A stretch of DNA of 26,287 nt from a virus. The translations under genes were made by a program, and so were the position numbers. The notes beneath the pieces are model-generated. The model saw nothing but the letters and a program-made list of their open reading frames with translations. It made no database searches and was not told where the DNA came from. The stretch lies in IMG/VR virus record IMGVR_UViG_3300025687_000276, positions 1 through 26,287 of that record; one strand, given 5' to 3'. This document shows, in pieces, positions 1-7,444 of this stretch. How positions within the stretch are numbered: the first letter of the stretch is position 1; every line of letters starts with the position of its first letter.

Positions 1-785
1 GTTATACTGGCTCACAAGGTACAACTGGTTATACTGGATCAGTCGGATATGATGGATCACAAGGTATAATTGGTTATACGGGGTCTACAAGTAATGTTAC
101 TATTACTGACAATTTAACAGATAATTCGGAACGATTTGTAACGTATACAACTGTAAGTACCGGTGTATTAGATACAATTTATACCAGTTCGTCAAAATTA
201 ACATATAATCCAAGTACTGGAACAGTAACAACTTCTGGGATTATAGTTACTAACGGTGATATAATAGTCGGTAATGCACAACTAGCAACAACTGCAACTT
301 CAGATTTCTTATGGATTAACAGTAGCAACGGTACTCCTACAGGATCTATTACTAGGCCGCATGCTGGAGCAGTTGCATTACATTACGATACTAGCACAGA
401 ATTATTATACAGGAATATTGGAGGAACTGATTGGAAACCAATATCTAATAATACTTTATCAGGTGCAATCTTAAATGACGGTTATACCGAAGAAGTATTT
501 GCCGTAACTGGAACTACTCCAGCATTATCTCCTACTAATGGTTCAATTCAAACATGGACTTTAACAGCATCTTCTACACCAACTGCTGGAACATGGAATG
601 ATGGCCAATCTATTACATTAATGATAGATGATGGTACAGATTATACTATTACATGGACTTCTTTATCTATTACATGGAAAACTGATGGTGGAACAGCACC
701 AACATTAAACACTACTGGATATACCGTAATAACATTATGGAAAGTTGGTTCTGTAATCTACGGAGCAAGAGTAGGAGATGCTTAA
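1..785 (+). CDS. Tail fibre protein with collagen-like repeats (C-terminal 260 aa, 5' partial)
   Basis: The frame is open from base 3 to a TAA at 783-785 and has no start inside the window, so the gene begins to the left. The first ~27 residues are about nine Gly-X-Y triplets (GSQ GTT GYT GSV GYD GSQ GII GYT GST), a collagen-like trimerising stalk seen in many phage tail fibres. The rest is rich in Thr, Ser, Gly and Asn, with a segment TELLYRNIGGTDWK and several W/T-rich beta-type stretches, which suggests a fibrous beta domain near the tip. No catalytic motif is visible. The next gene starts on the base after this stop, and its ribosome site AGGAG (773-777) lies inside this gene, so the two are probably translationally coupled. 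The exact role in host binding is inferred from composition and position only. Confidence 0.7.
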   Translation, partial: YTGSQGTTGYTGSVGYDGSQGIIGYTGSTSNVTITDNLTDNSERFVTYTTVSTGVLDTIYTSSSKLTYNPSTGTVTTSGIIVTNGDIIVGNAQLATTATSDFLWINSSNGTPTGSITRPHAGAVALHYDTSTELLYRNIGGTDWKPISNNTLSGAILNDGYTEEVFAVTGTTPALSPTNGSIQTWTLTASSTPTAGTWNDGQSITLMIDDGTDYTITWTSLSITWKTDGGTAPTLNTTGYTVITLWKVGSVIYGARVGDA

Positions 786-3254
786 ATGTTATTCAATAAA
801 TTATTAAGCGCATTAAGCAGCATTGCGGCATCTTATTCTGATATAACAATAGTGACAAGTGGGTCGGCTTTAGGTCGGTCAACTACAGGCATTACTTTTT
901 CGCCCCCGTTGCAGCAAAACGATGTTGTGTTCTTGATTGTGGGTTCTAATGATACAGATTGGACTGTTCCAGCGGGATACATCCCTTTTGATAAAGGGAT
1001 TTTAGACATCAACTATAAGTTCGATTGCTATTTTAAAGTCATGGGGGCAACGCCTGACACGGGAATAAACCTGTATGACGGAAACGATTCAAGCGGGTTT
1101 GTCTATTATGCCTTGCGCGGAGTTCAAACCGAATTGCCGCTAATTGAAACCGCCTCGTTTTGCTTATATAACGATCCGGCAGCACTCAACCCATTGCCTG
1201 TGTCCGTTATAAATAAATCACTGGTACTGGTCGGAGGATTTACAGGAAATGGCTCACAAGCGGAAATTGCAGCACCACCAACAGGATATTCTGGTTTTCT
1301 AACAATAGACGCACAGGGTAGTCAGGACACGTTTGTGGGTGCGGCTTACAAGCAAATCACGGAAAACGGAATAGAAGACGCAGACAGTTTTTCATTAAAC
1401 AACTCAGCGAATGGCTATGGTTCTTTTGCGGCCTCGGTTAGACCGTACAGTGATCCGTTCATTCCACCACTTGCTCCTGAAGTTATTAGTCATTCGGTTG
1501 GAGTTTCAGCAAATACCGTTTCGCCTTTCACATTAACACTCCCCAAACCGAGCAATGTGCAACAGCATGACTTGTTATTAGCCTATACCATGTACGGAGA
1601 TAGTAACGGCTATGCACCCCCTGATGAGTGGAACATCCTGCTACCCGCTAGGCAAGACATTGATAACCCATCCTTGCAAATTTTCTTTAAATTTGCAAAC
1701 AACAATGAACCTTCTTCGTATGATTTTGTGTTTGCTAATTACAGTGGTTCTGGTGCAGCTAAAAACGAAGGGTGTGGGTCAATCATTTGTTGCCGTAGTG
1801 CTACGATAGATGCTTTAACGCCACCCATGACCAGCACCGGTTCTTTGGTTCCCAACCTAGATTTAGATGATTATTATCGATTGCTTTTATTGTCAGCATC
1901 AACAACATCAACCAGAATCTTTTCAAATAGTTTATTTAACGCTTTATACCAAAGCGACGGAGCTGTTGGCGTAAACGGAGGCGTTTTGCAGCGATACTGG
2001 CCGTCGCGTAAAACAGGGGAATTATCGGCACATATCAACTTGTCTGGTCTAAGACAAAACTGTTGCGCTTTAAAATACAGCACAGTGATACCACCGGATA
2101 TTCTTCCTAAATATATTATAACAGGAGGCGTAAACTCAACAGCTAGTGCATCTTCTATAACATTAACAATCCCATCGGAAAAGCAACTAGGCGATTTATT
2201 GATTGCCGTTGTGTTTACACAATCAGGTTATCGGTCTTTTACCGAACCGGCGGGTTGGAATACAGCAACAACAATTTATACATCAGGGTCATTTTTAGTT
2301 GCTTACAGTATTGTTACGGCAGCAACAGGAAATAGCGTAGTATTTCCTATAAGCGCATCATCGATTTTGTCCGGGTGCATTGTTGTTTATCGAGATGCTG
2401 TTATTGACACACTCGGTACAGCGGTGAACGGAATATCAGCAAACAGCATTAATGTGACTCAAAACTATGGATTGGCTCTTTATCTGGCAGGCGTACAAGA
2501 AACTCTGGTTGATTCATCTACTGGATTAAACCAACGCCTACTTTACAACAACACTACTTATCCATCTCTGGCAGTCTATGAAAAAATTATGGATACTGCC
2601 GGAGCAACGGGGGTTTTAAAACCTGTTGAAACAACAGCAGGAGCGATAAATTGTACAAGTTTATCTTTAAAACCCCCAATTCCTCCTGTTTTTGTTGCAG
2701 CAATACATTCTTACGATATTTCCGACACATTAACAATTAATGTCCCATCGGGGACACAAGCAGGCGACTTGTTGGTCTTTATTGGTGGAATCGGTGGATC
2801 ATCCGGAGGCTGGTTAAAACCGCTTGGATGGACAGAAGTGATCGATCAAGGTACTGACCCCAGTTTATCCTTTATGTATAAAGTGGCATCAAGTAGCGAA
2901 CCGACCTCTTATACATTCACAACAAGCGGGGATAGTGTGATGGGTCTGATCGCAACTTTCAGAAATACGTTGTATAAAAACGTATCATCGGTAACTTCAG
3001 CAACGTCTAACTCAATATCGTCGCCAATTATAAACACAAATTACGGGGCGCTTTATGCAGTTGTAGCAGACGGGGACGGCTCAACTTTTAGCACACCTGT
3101 AGGTTTAACAAAGGTTGATGAAATTGGTGGTTTAACGGCTACGGTTGCTTTGTATTTTAAAGATAACGCCAGAGGCGACACGTCGATTGAAACATTTAGT
3201 TATGACGCTACCGCCACGTTAGCAAGCATTCAAATTGGATTAACCCCAGCATAG
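786..3254 (+). CDS. Four-domain repeat tail/receptor-binding protein
   Basis: This 822-aa protein is built of four related beta-rich domains of ~180-205 residues, at about 18-223, 232-434, 442-630 and 637-822. They are joined by proline-rich linkers (FIPPLAP, VIPPDILP, PPIPPVF). Each domain has a strand ending in a turn and L-L (QQHDLLLAY, KQLGDLLIAVV, TQAGDLLVFIGG), then P-x-G/E-W/Y (PDEWN, PAGWN, PLGWT, PAGYI), then an F/Y-x-K/S-V segment followed by EPSSYDF or EPTSYTF. ATG 786 follows AGGAG at 773-777. Base composition is unusual: ~45% G+C in sampled stretches, with frequent CCG, GCG and TCG codons, against 27-38% in sampled neighbours. This suggests replacement by transfer, as is common for adhesins. 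The role as tail tip or receptor-binding protein is inferred from position and architecture; no enzyme motif is seen. Confidence 0.7.
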   Translation: MLFNKLLSALSSIAASYSDITIVTSGSALGRSTTGITFSPPLQQNDVVFLIVGSNDTDWTVPAGYIPFDKGILDINYKFDCYFKVMGATPDTGINLYDGNDSSGFVYYALRGVQTELPLIETASFCLYNDPAALNPLPVSVINKSLVLVGGFTGNGSQAEIAAPPTGYSGFLTIDAQGSQDTFVGAAYKQITENGIEDADSFSLNNSANGYGSFAASVRPYSDPFIPPLAPEVISHSVGVSANTVSPFTLTLPKPSNVQQHDLLLAYTMYGDSNGYAPPDEWNILLPARQDIDNPSLQIFFKFANNNEPSSYDFVFANYSGSGAAKNEGCGSIICCRSATIDALTPPMTSTGSLVPNLDLDDYYRLLLLSASTTSTRIFSNSLFNALYQSDGAVGVNGGVLQRYWPSRKTGELSAHINLSGLRQNCCALKYSTVIPPDILPKYIITGGVNSTASASSITLTIPSEKQLGDLLIAVVFTQSGYRSFTEPAGWNTATTIYTSGSFLVAYSIVTAATGNSVVFPISASSILSGCIVVYRDAVIDTLGTAVNGISANSINVTQNYGLALYLAGVQETLVDSSTGLNQRLLYNNTTYPSLAVYEKIMDTAGATGVLKPVETTAGAINCTSLSLKPPIPPVFVAAIHSYDISDTLTINVPSGTQAGDLLVFIGGIGGSSGGWLKPLGWTEVIDQGTDPSLSFMYKVASSSEPTSYTFTTSGDSVMGLIATFRNTLYKNVSSVTSATSNSISSPIINTNYGALYAVVADGDGSTFSTPVGLTKVDEIGGLTATVALYFKDNARGDTSIETFSYDATATLASIQIGLTPA

Positions 3255-3263
3255 GTAAAAAAA

Positions 3264-3806
3264 ATGTACGTTAAAGTAACTGAGCAGATTGTTGATAAAT
3301 ACCCTTATACCGTCAATGACCTGAGAAAAGATAATCCACAAACAAGTTTTCCAAAAACACCTACAGATTCTTTATTAGAATCTTATGATGTTTTTAAAGT
3401 AGTTTATTTACAAAAACCTGTTTATGATTTAGATACTCAAAAATTAGTTCAAGATAGACAACCTTCATTAATTGATGGTGTTTGGTCTATTGGATATGCT
3501 ATAGTAAATTTAACACAAGAAGAAATTGATAATAATATTAAATTATTAACAAAAAAATATATGGATGCTGTACAAGAGCATTTAGATACAACAGCACAAG
3601 AAAGAAACTATGGTGGTATTCTTTCTTTGTGTACTTATGCAACATCACCTAATACTACATTTGCAACAGAAGGTCAAGCTGGTGTTGCATGGAGAGATGC
3701 TTGTTGGACATATGCTACTCAAGTTTTATCTGATGTTAATAATAATATTAGAACAATGCCCACTATTGAAGAATTAATCCAAGAATTACCAACAATTACT
3801 TGGTAA
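3264..3806 (+). CDS. Probable tail-fibre accessory/assembly protein
   Basis: A 180-aa AT-rich gene starting 9 bases after the preceding stop. The N-terminal half (YPYTVNDLRKDNPQTSFPK, then SYDVFKVV, then LIDGVWSIGYAIVNLTQEE) has the look of small proteins encoded just after tail fibre genes in many phages, some of which act as fibre chaperones or caps. The C-terminal half has a helical stretch (KKYMDAVQEHLDTTAQERNY) followed by GGILSLCTYATSP and GQAGVAWRDACWTYA, a segment I associate with phage proteins of this type. There is no transmembrane segment or enzyme motif. The function is inferred from position and general resemblance. Its low G+C returns to the phage norm, in contrast to the gene before it. 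Confidence 0.55.
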   Translation: MYVKVTEQIVDKYPYTVNDLRKDNPQTSFPKTPTDSLLESYDVFKVVYLQKPVYDLDTQKLVQDRQPSLIDGVWSIGYAIVNLTQEEIDNNIKLLTKKYMDAVQEHLDTTAQERNYGGILSLCTYATSPNTTFATEGQAGVAWRDACWTYATQVLSDVNNNIRTMPTIEELIQELPTITW

Positions 3807-3820
3807 TAGGAGACCGTATT

Positions 3821-4192
3821 ATGGGAAACCTTTCTAAACATTTTGACGCAAAAGAATTTAAATGTAAATGTGGTAAATGTGATTCTACAGGAGTAGTGAA
3901 TCCAGAGTTAATAGATGTGTTAGAAAATCTTCGTTCTGAAATACTTTGTCCAATACAAATAAATTCAGGACATCGCTGTATCAGACATAATAGAGCTGTA
4001 GGCGGTGTTCCCAATTCACAACACTTGCTAGGGAATGCTGCTGATATTGTTTCAAGAGACAAAACACCAGTAGAGTTGTACACCTTATTAGCTGTAATGT
4101 ATCCTGATAGTTTGTGTTTAAGATTATATCCTTCATTTGTACATGTTGATGTACGTCCTGAAAAACTAAGATGGGTGTGGTATAGTGTTTGA
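3821..4192 (+). CDS. Endolysin, peptidase M15A-like (zinc D-Ala-D-Ala type)
   Basis: A 123-aa protein with the M15A signature SGHR (49-52), SQHLLGNAADI (66-76) and FVHVDVR (106-112). Predicted zinc ligands are His68, Asp75 and His108. The N-terminus carries CKCGKC (15-20), a cysteine cluster often seen in phage M15A proteins. Members of this family cut the peptide cross-links of peptidoglycan. The frame is open upstream to a TTG at 3800, but ATG 3821 is chosen because AGGAG at 3808-3812 sits 8 bases before it. The gene overlaps the holin start by 8 bases, giving a compact endolysin-holin pair. No signal peptide is visible, so release would depend on the holin. A second, different M15 peptidase is encoded at 8031-8693 on the other strand. 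Confidence 0.85.
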   Translation: MGNLSKHFDAKEFKCKCGKCDSTGVVNPELIDVLENLRSEILCPIQINSGHRCIRHNRAVGGVPNSQHLLGNAADIVSRDKTPVELYTLLAVMYPDSLCLRLYPSFVHVDVRPEKLRWVWYSV

Positions 4193-4607
4193 TGTAATAA
4201 GTGCTGTAAAAGCTGGCAGCGAACTTGCTAATGGTATTATAGAAAGAATATGGCCAAATCCAGAAGAAGCTGACAAGAGGAAATTAGAGGTTCTTAAAAT
4301 AGAGCTAGAGTCTCACTTTAATATAATGTCTAAGCAATTAGAAATAAGTATTAAAGAAGCTGAGCATCCTTCACTATTTGTAGCAGGTGCTAGACCTTTT
4401 ATTCTTTGGATTTGTGCTTTTGGTTTAGCTTATGCTTCAATTTTAGAACCATTAGCAAGGTTTATTGCTGTTGTGTTTTTTGAATACGAAGGGGATTTTC
4501 CTCAAATAGATACAGACTTGACTTTACAAATACTACTAGGTATGCTAGGTCTTGCAGGTATGAGGAGTCATGATAAACGATTTAAAGTTGAAAGAAATAA
4601 ACTATGA
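4185..4607 (+). CDS. Holin, 3-TM phage holin family
   Basis: This 140-aa protein has an amphipathic N-terminal half (PNPEEADKRKLEVLKIELE) followed by hydrophobic segments at about 70-88 (ARPFILWICAFGLAYAS), 90-100 and 112-126 (LTLQILLGMLGLAGM). It ends in a charged tail beginning RSHDKRFK. The ARPFI-W pattern and the LLGMLGLAGMRS ending match my memory of the 3-TM phage holin family (Phage_holin_3_1). Holins oligomerise in the inner membrane and trigger lysis. The start is GTG 4185, overlapping the endolysin stop; no better ATG lies nearby and the ribosome site is weak, so translation is probably coupled. Its stop overlaps the next gene as ATGA. Confidence 0.85.
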   Translation: MFDVISAVKAGSELANGIIERIWPNPEEADKRKLEVLKIELESHFNIMSKQLEISIKEAEHPSLFVAGARPFILWICAFGLAYASILEPLARFIAVVFFEYEGDFPQIDTDLTLQILLGMLGLAGMRSHDKRFKVERNKL

Positions 4608-4894
4608 AAGCAATGTTAGAACGGTTTTACAAGGAAGTAGGTATTGTTTTTTACATACTAGATAGTGATAAAACATCTATTAAAATAACATGCAACACAG
4701 ATGAACTTAATGAGCTTTTCTATTCTTTATGTTCATCTGGTTATTTCAGAAGAGTTTGTCTATACGTTTCTGAAGCATATATTCACATAGATAATGAAGG
4801 AATTATTGAAGGTTCCTTTGTCTGTCTTGATGGTAAAAATTGGGAAAAGATATACAAAAAAGAGCATTACGAGTATAGTTCTAAATTTCTATAG
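4604..4894 (+). CDS. Hypothetical protein at end of lysis cassette
   Basis: A 96-aa protein of unknown function that begins with an ATGA overlap on the holin stop and is therefore very likely cotranslated with it. The sequence looks like a small alpha/beta fold: a helix (MLERFYKEVG), strands (IVFYILDSD, SIKITC), a helix (DELNELFYSLCSSGYF), then strands (RVCLYVSEAYIHID). There is no transmembrane helix, lipobox or cysteine pattern, so it is not an obvious spanin. It is the last rightward gene before the convergent junction. Confidence 0.6.
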   Translation: MKAMLERFYKEVGIVFYILDSDKTSIKITCNTDELNELFYSLCSSGYFRRVCLYVSEAYIHIDNEGIIEGSFVCLDGKNWEKIYKKEHYEYSSKFL

Positions 4895-5100
4895 CAAATT
4901 CTCCCAAAAATTTTTGGGCAATACCTTTGGATGGGTTTCCGGTTTTCGGGCCACCAGCGTAGCAGGATGCCAAAATTTTGGGAACTTCCAGTCAGGTTTC
5001 ACCCGCCAAGTTGAGTCACAGCCACTCACAGGTCGATAAAAATCATATGCCCGTGAGTAGGCTTCTCTTGTCAGATAGTGGTGATTAGGGAATAACAAAA
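4895..5100. other. GC-rich patch without a clear gene, with palindromes and inverted repeat
   Basis: This stretch is about 48% G+C (92 of 190 bases counted at 4901-5090), well above flanking genes. It holds a perfect 16-bp palindrome CCCAAAAATTTTTGGG at 4903-4918, a 12-bp palindrome CCAAAATTTTGG at 4970-4981, and an inverted repeat pairing ccactcacagg near 5022-5032 with cccgtgagtagg near 5050-5061. The minus strand is open for ~60 codons with W/P-rich text (e.g. STWRVKPDWKFPKFWHPATL), but that frame has no ribosome site, ends in the convergent junction and would start in the poly-T tract. It could be a host-derived dispersed repeat, a gene remnant or a structured RNA; I cannot choose between them. 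Confidence 0.5.
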
Positions 5101-5106
5101 AATAGG

Positions 5107-5166
<60 letters not shown>

Positions 5167-5169
5167 AGT

Positions 5170-6297
5170 TTAATTATTAATTAACAGATCAATTAAAAAG
5201 TTTTGCATCTTTCTTGTATTATCAGAAAGCCTAAATGCAAGATGTAAATACTCTTCTAACAGAGTACCTTTCAATATCACATCACCCATCATAAAGGCTC
5301 TTGCTGCTATAAGTATTTCACCGTTTTCAGCAGCACCTAATATGTCTTCTCCTAAGGTTGTTACAAATTTTACATTGTATTCCTCAACATTATAACCAAA
5401 CTTGTTCTTAAGGAAACTTACAGCCTGTCTGTATTGTTCTCTTTGTTTTTCATTTAAAATAAGTGTGTCATAAAGATCATGGTCTTTTCTATATCTTTTA
5501 ACGATTTCAAGAAAACTGCTGTTCTTATGAACATTTTTAGAAATAAAATCTAAAAACACCTCACTATAACTTTCATTATAACCGTAGTTTAGTTCTGCAA
5601 TCCATTGCATTGACATTGCTTTTCTAATAACAACTTCATCATCGCAATCAGAGACGATGTTTCTTACAGCAGATGAGACATCCCAAAACTCTTTTATTGT
5701 CCTGTCTTCCGTTAACTGCATTTCTTTAGTTAAGTTGAATGTAATTGGAGCCATTTCTTCTAACTCTAAGACTCTTATATTACGATAATACAAATATTTA
5801 GAAGGTGCTGAATATAGTTCTCCAAGTTTATTCCAATAAGCAGGATTCTTTTTGCTTAATATTGTTTTATCTTTGTCATAGAACTCAGACAGGAGCCCTT
5901 TTACTGATATTATTGTCGTTCCTTTTTTAGACGGTGGTATGGTAGGGCTTAAATACACTTCACCCTTTTCATCTAAAGCATTTGAATAAAGCTCTCTGAA
6001 AACCATCCAAAGTTCCCAGTTTTTTCCTAGTTCGGTTGTAAAACCGAGTTCAGTATTATTCATTTGAATAACTTCAAAACTTTTGTTTTTAACCTTTATG
6101 CTCTTTTTAGAAAATACATATTTACGTTTACCAGACGTAATTGTTATTTCTCCATTAATTCTCAAAAGCACTGCAATAGCATATTTAAGCCCTGTTCCAA
6201 AGAAGCCAATAGGGTTTTCTGTACTTTTAGCATTTATACCTAATGTTGTGATAGCCTTGGGATTAATGAGCCCTTCGTTTTCAAAAACAACTAACAT
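5170..6297 (-). CDS. GHKL-like ATP-binding protein, permuted motif order, degenerate zincin-like C-terminus
   Basis: This 375-aa protein begins with a G1-like motif (FENEGLI, 5-11) and TTLGINAKS, then a clear G2 box IGFFGTGLKYA (30-40). Together these resemble the Hsp90/HATPase stretch from the DxGxG loop to GxxGxG. An N-box-like helix RELYSNALDE (101-110) and a G3-like KKGTTIISVKG (124-134) follow. In standard Bergerat-fold ATPases the N box comes first, so the order here (G1, G2, N, G3) suggests a circular permutation. The C-terminus has a helix TLLEEYLHLAF (345-355), in which E-x-x-H recalls an HExxH metallopeptidase helix lacking its first His. ATG 6297 follows AGGAGATAAAAT. I recall similar uncharacterised ATP-binding proteins in phages; the cellular role is unknown. 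It is the last gene of the leftward block. Confidence 0.65.
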   Translation of the reverse strand: MLVVFENEGLINPKAITTLGINAKSTENPIGFFGTGLKYAIAVLLRINGEITITSGKRKYVFSKKSIKVKNKSFEVIQMNNTELGFTTELGKNWELWMVFRELYSNALDEKGEVYLSPTIPPSKKGTTIISVKGLLSEFYDKDKTILSKKNPAYWNKLGELYSAPSKYLYYRNIRVLELEEMAPITFNLTKEMQLTEDRTIKEFWDVSSAVRNIVSDCDDEVVIRKAMSMQWIAELNYGYNESYSEVFLDFISKNVHKNSSFLEIVKRYRKDHDLYDTLILNEKQREQYRQAVSFLKNKFGYNVEEYNVKFVTTLGEDILGAAENGEILIAARAFMMGDVILKGTLLEEYLHLAFRLSDNTRKMQNFLIDLLINN

Positions 6298-6307
6298 ATT
6301 TTATCTC

Positions 6308-6688
6308 CTATTTTTTGGCTATTAAAAAGTTGTTAAGAGCGTTTCTATCGTAATCTTTGTTAAAGACTTTCAAGATAGTGCTTCCTATTACATGATCTGT
6401 TTCAAGGACCATGTCAGGTTCCAAGTATGCCAATGCAGACAGTATAAAAAAATTTCTATTTAAGACAGAATCAAACCTTTCAGTGAGGTCAATAAGCGTA
6501 TCACCGTCTAGCTGGAGTTCACTTATTAACAAGTGAACTATTTCTTTCTTGTTGTATTTTGCTAAAAAACAATCACCAACAAGAGATGGTAAACTATGAT
6601 CAGCTTGTTGCATATAATCATCTAAAGCTTTTATTTTATCATCTACGACAAAACCTTCAAACAACACTTCTAATATTTTTTCATTCAT
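6308..6688 (-). CDS. Hypothetical protein
   Basis: A 126-aa protein starting at ATG 6688, which overlaps the previous stop as ATGA. The frame runs on upstream to a TTG at 6712, but the overlap and lack of a ribosome site there favour 6688. It is predicted to be mostly helical (NEKILEVLFEGFVVDDKIKA, KKEIVHLLISELQ, LIDLTERFDSVLN), with no recognisable motif. It ends 10 bases before the GHKL-like gene, whose ribosome site overlaps its stop, so the two are likely cotranslated. Confidence 0.6.
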   Translation of the reverse strand: MNEKILEVLFEGFVVDDKIKALDDYMQQADHSLPSLVGDCFLAKYNKKEIVHLLISELQLDGDTLIDLTERFDSVLNRNFFILSALAYLEPDMVLETDHVIGSTILKVFNKDYDRNALNNFLIAKK

Positions 6689-6921
6689 ACTTTTACCAGT
6701 GTTTCTTCCCAATCATTATTAAAAAAGATAACAGAACCTATTTCAAAAAAGTCATTAGTCTTTTTTGGTAACCAATTTGAACCTTTTAACAAACAAGGTT
6801 CTTCTTTAAAACCCCATAAAATATTTTCTTTATCTATTGCTAAATAGTTAATCTGTTTTGGAATTAAAACCTCTTCACCTAAATAAATAACTGTTTTAAT
6901 ATAAGTATAATTTATTATCAT
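6685..6921 (-). CDS. Stand-alone copy of the domain fused to the second M15 peptidase
   Basis: A 78-aa protein. Residues ~10-78 align with the C-terminal ~70 residues of the M15 protein at 8031-8693: VIYLGEEVLIPKQINYLAID against VSYLGKIIKVPIFVKYIAVE, then WLPKKTNDFFEIG against WLSQEPNDFIKIG. Both end on the last turn of this domain. The function of the domain is unknown; in the longer protein it could be a cell-wall or protein-binding module, but that is only inferred from its fusion to a lysin-like domain. ATG 6921 has a strong ribosome site (AAGGAGCTACT) and lies just after the terminator at 6936-6967, so this gene may begin a separately transcribed segment. Confidence 0.65.
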   Translation of the reverse strand: MIINYTYIKTVIYLGEEVLIPKQINYLAIDKENILWGFKEEPCLLKGSNWLPKKTNDFFEIGSVIFFNNDWEETLVKV

Positions 6922-6932
6922 AGTAGCTCCTT

Positions 6933-6967
6933 AAAAAAGCCCTAGACTTTTTATCATCTAGGGCTTT
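6933..6967 (-). terminator. Leftward intrinsic terminator, copy 1 of a duplicated hairpin
   Basis: AAAGCCCTAGA (6936-6946) pairs with TCTAGGGCTTT (6957-6967) over 11 bp with a 10-base loop, CTTTTTATCA on the plus strand. Reading leftward, the stem ends in TTTTTT. It lies 5 bases after the stop of the 26-codon ORF at 6973-7053. A near-identical hairpin with the same loop lies at 9471-9504. Confidence 0.85.
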
Positions 6968-6972
6968 GTTGT

Positions 6973-7053
6973 TTAGTGTACAATACACATCATTCCTATT
7001 AAAGCTAAGTAAGACATTATAGCTATTAATAGGTATGTTATTACAAGTTTCAT
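6973..7053 (-). CDS. Predicted 26-aa single-span membrane micro-protein
   Basis: ATG 7053 overlaps the preceding gene's stop as ATGA. The ORF encodes 26 residues, nearly all hydrophobic (starting MKLVITYLLIAIMSYLALIG and ending MMCIVH), consistent with one transmembrane helix. Its TAA is 5 bases before the terminator stem, which is where the last gene of a transcript should end. The start overlap and the terminator placement are the main support. No function can be assigned. AT-rich DNA favours hydrophobic codons, so a chance ORF is possible. Confidence 0.5.
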   Translation of the reverse strand: MKLVITYLLIAIMSYLALIGMMCIVH

Positions 7054-7241
7054 TTTTCCTCTTCTTCAAAAACAAACTGGGTTTCTGGTTTTACTCTATA
7101 AGTATAGATAACCCAATCCCATAAAGGTTTTGGTTCATCTTTCCAAGGAGAGTTTAAAGCATTAAATTTCTTTTGAATTTTAGCCCCTTCTTCATAGGCT
7201 TTCATTACTTCGTAAGGTTTCATTACTTCATACGGTTTCAT
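7050..7241 (-). CDS. Small protein with triplicated N-terminal hexapeptide
   Basis: A 63-aa protein that starts with three tandem six-residue units, MKPYEV MKPYEV MKAYEE. Each unit supplies a possible start (ATG at 7241, 7223 and 7205). The units differ at synonymous positions (CCG TAT against CCT TAC). The rest has W..EPKPLWDWVIYTYRVKPE, a pattern I associate with small uncharacterised phage proteins. No ribosome site clearly distinguishes the three starts; the outermost ATG is given. It overlaps the following micro-protein by 4 bases. Confidence 0.55.
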   Translation of the reverse strand: MKPYEVMKPYEVMKAYEEGAKIQKKFNALNSPWKDEPKPLWDWVIYTYRVKPETQFVFEEEEK

Positions 7242-7247
7242 ACGATC

Positions 7248-7442
7248 TTATAAACAAATTGCATTTATTTTTGTGTTATCATCTTCAGCTGGTTGAAAAT
7301 AAGTGTCTGTCACTTCTCCTAACTCAGGGTCAATGACATCTTCCCACGTAGTTTCCAAGTCTTTTATAACTCTTATATCTAATGTAGATTTATCATTTTC
7401 GACCATTTTGTTTAAAAATGATAACAGTTCTCTTACAGTCAT
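7248..7442 (-). CDS. Hypothetical acidic small protein
   Basis: A 64-aa protein with an N-terminal helix (VRELLSFLNKMVENDKS) followed by an acidic, probably extended region (DVIDPELGEVTDTYFQPAED). ATG 7442 lies 2 bases past the previous stop, and the GAGGAG of that gene's last codons serves as the ribosome site, so the pair is coupled. The start resembles small phage proteins of the MTVRELL...L type. No function is known to me. Confidence 0.6.
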   Translation of the reverse strand: MTVRELLSFLNKMVENDKSTLDIRVIKDLETTWEDVIDPELGEVTDTYFQPAEDDNTKINAICL

Positions 7443-7444
7443 AT

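Noticed and set aside
4794-5039. 81-codon plus-strand frame
   Set aside because: It overlaps the end of the 96-aa gene in another frame and runs into the GC-rich patch without a ribosome site.
5559-5570. Second T7-like core, CTCACTATA followed by A
   Set aside because: It lies inside the GHKL-like coding region on the opposite strand and lacks the initiating G.
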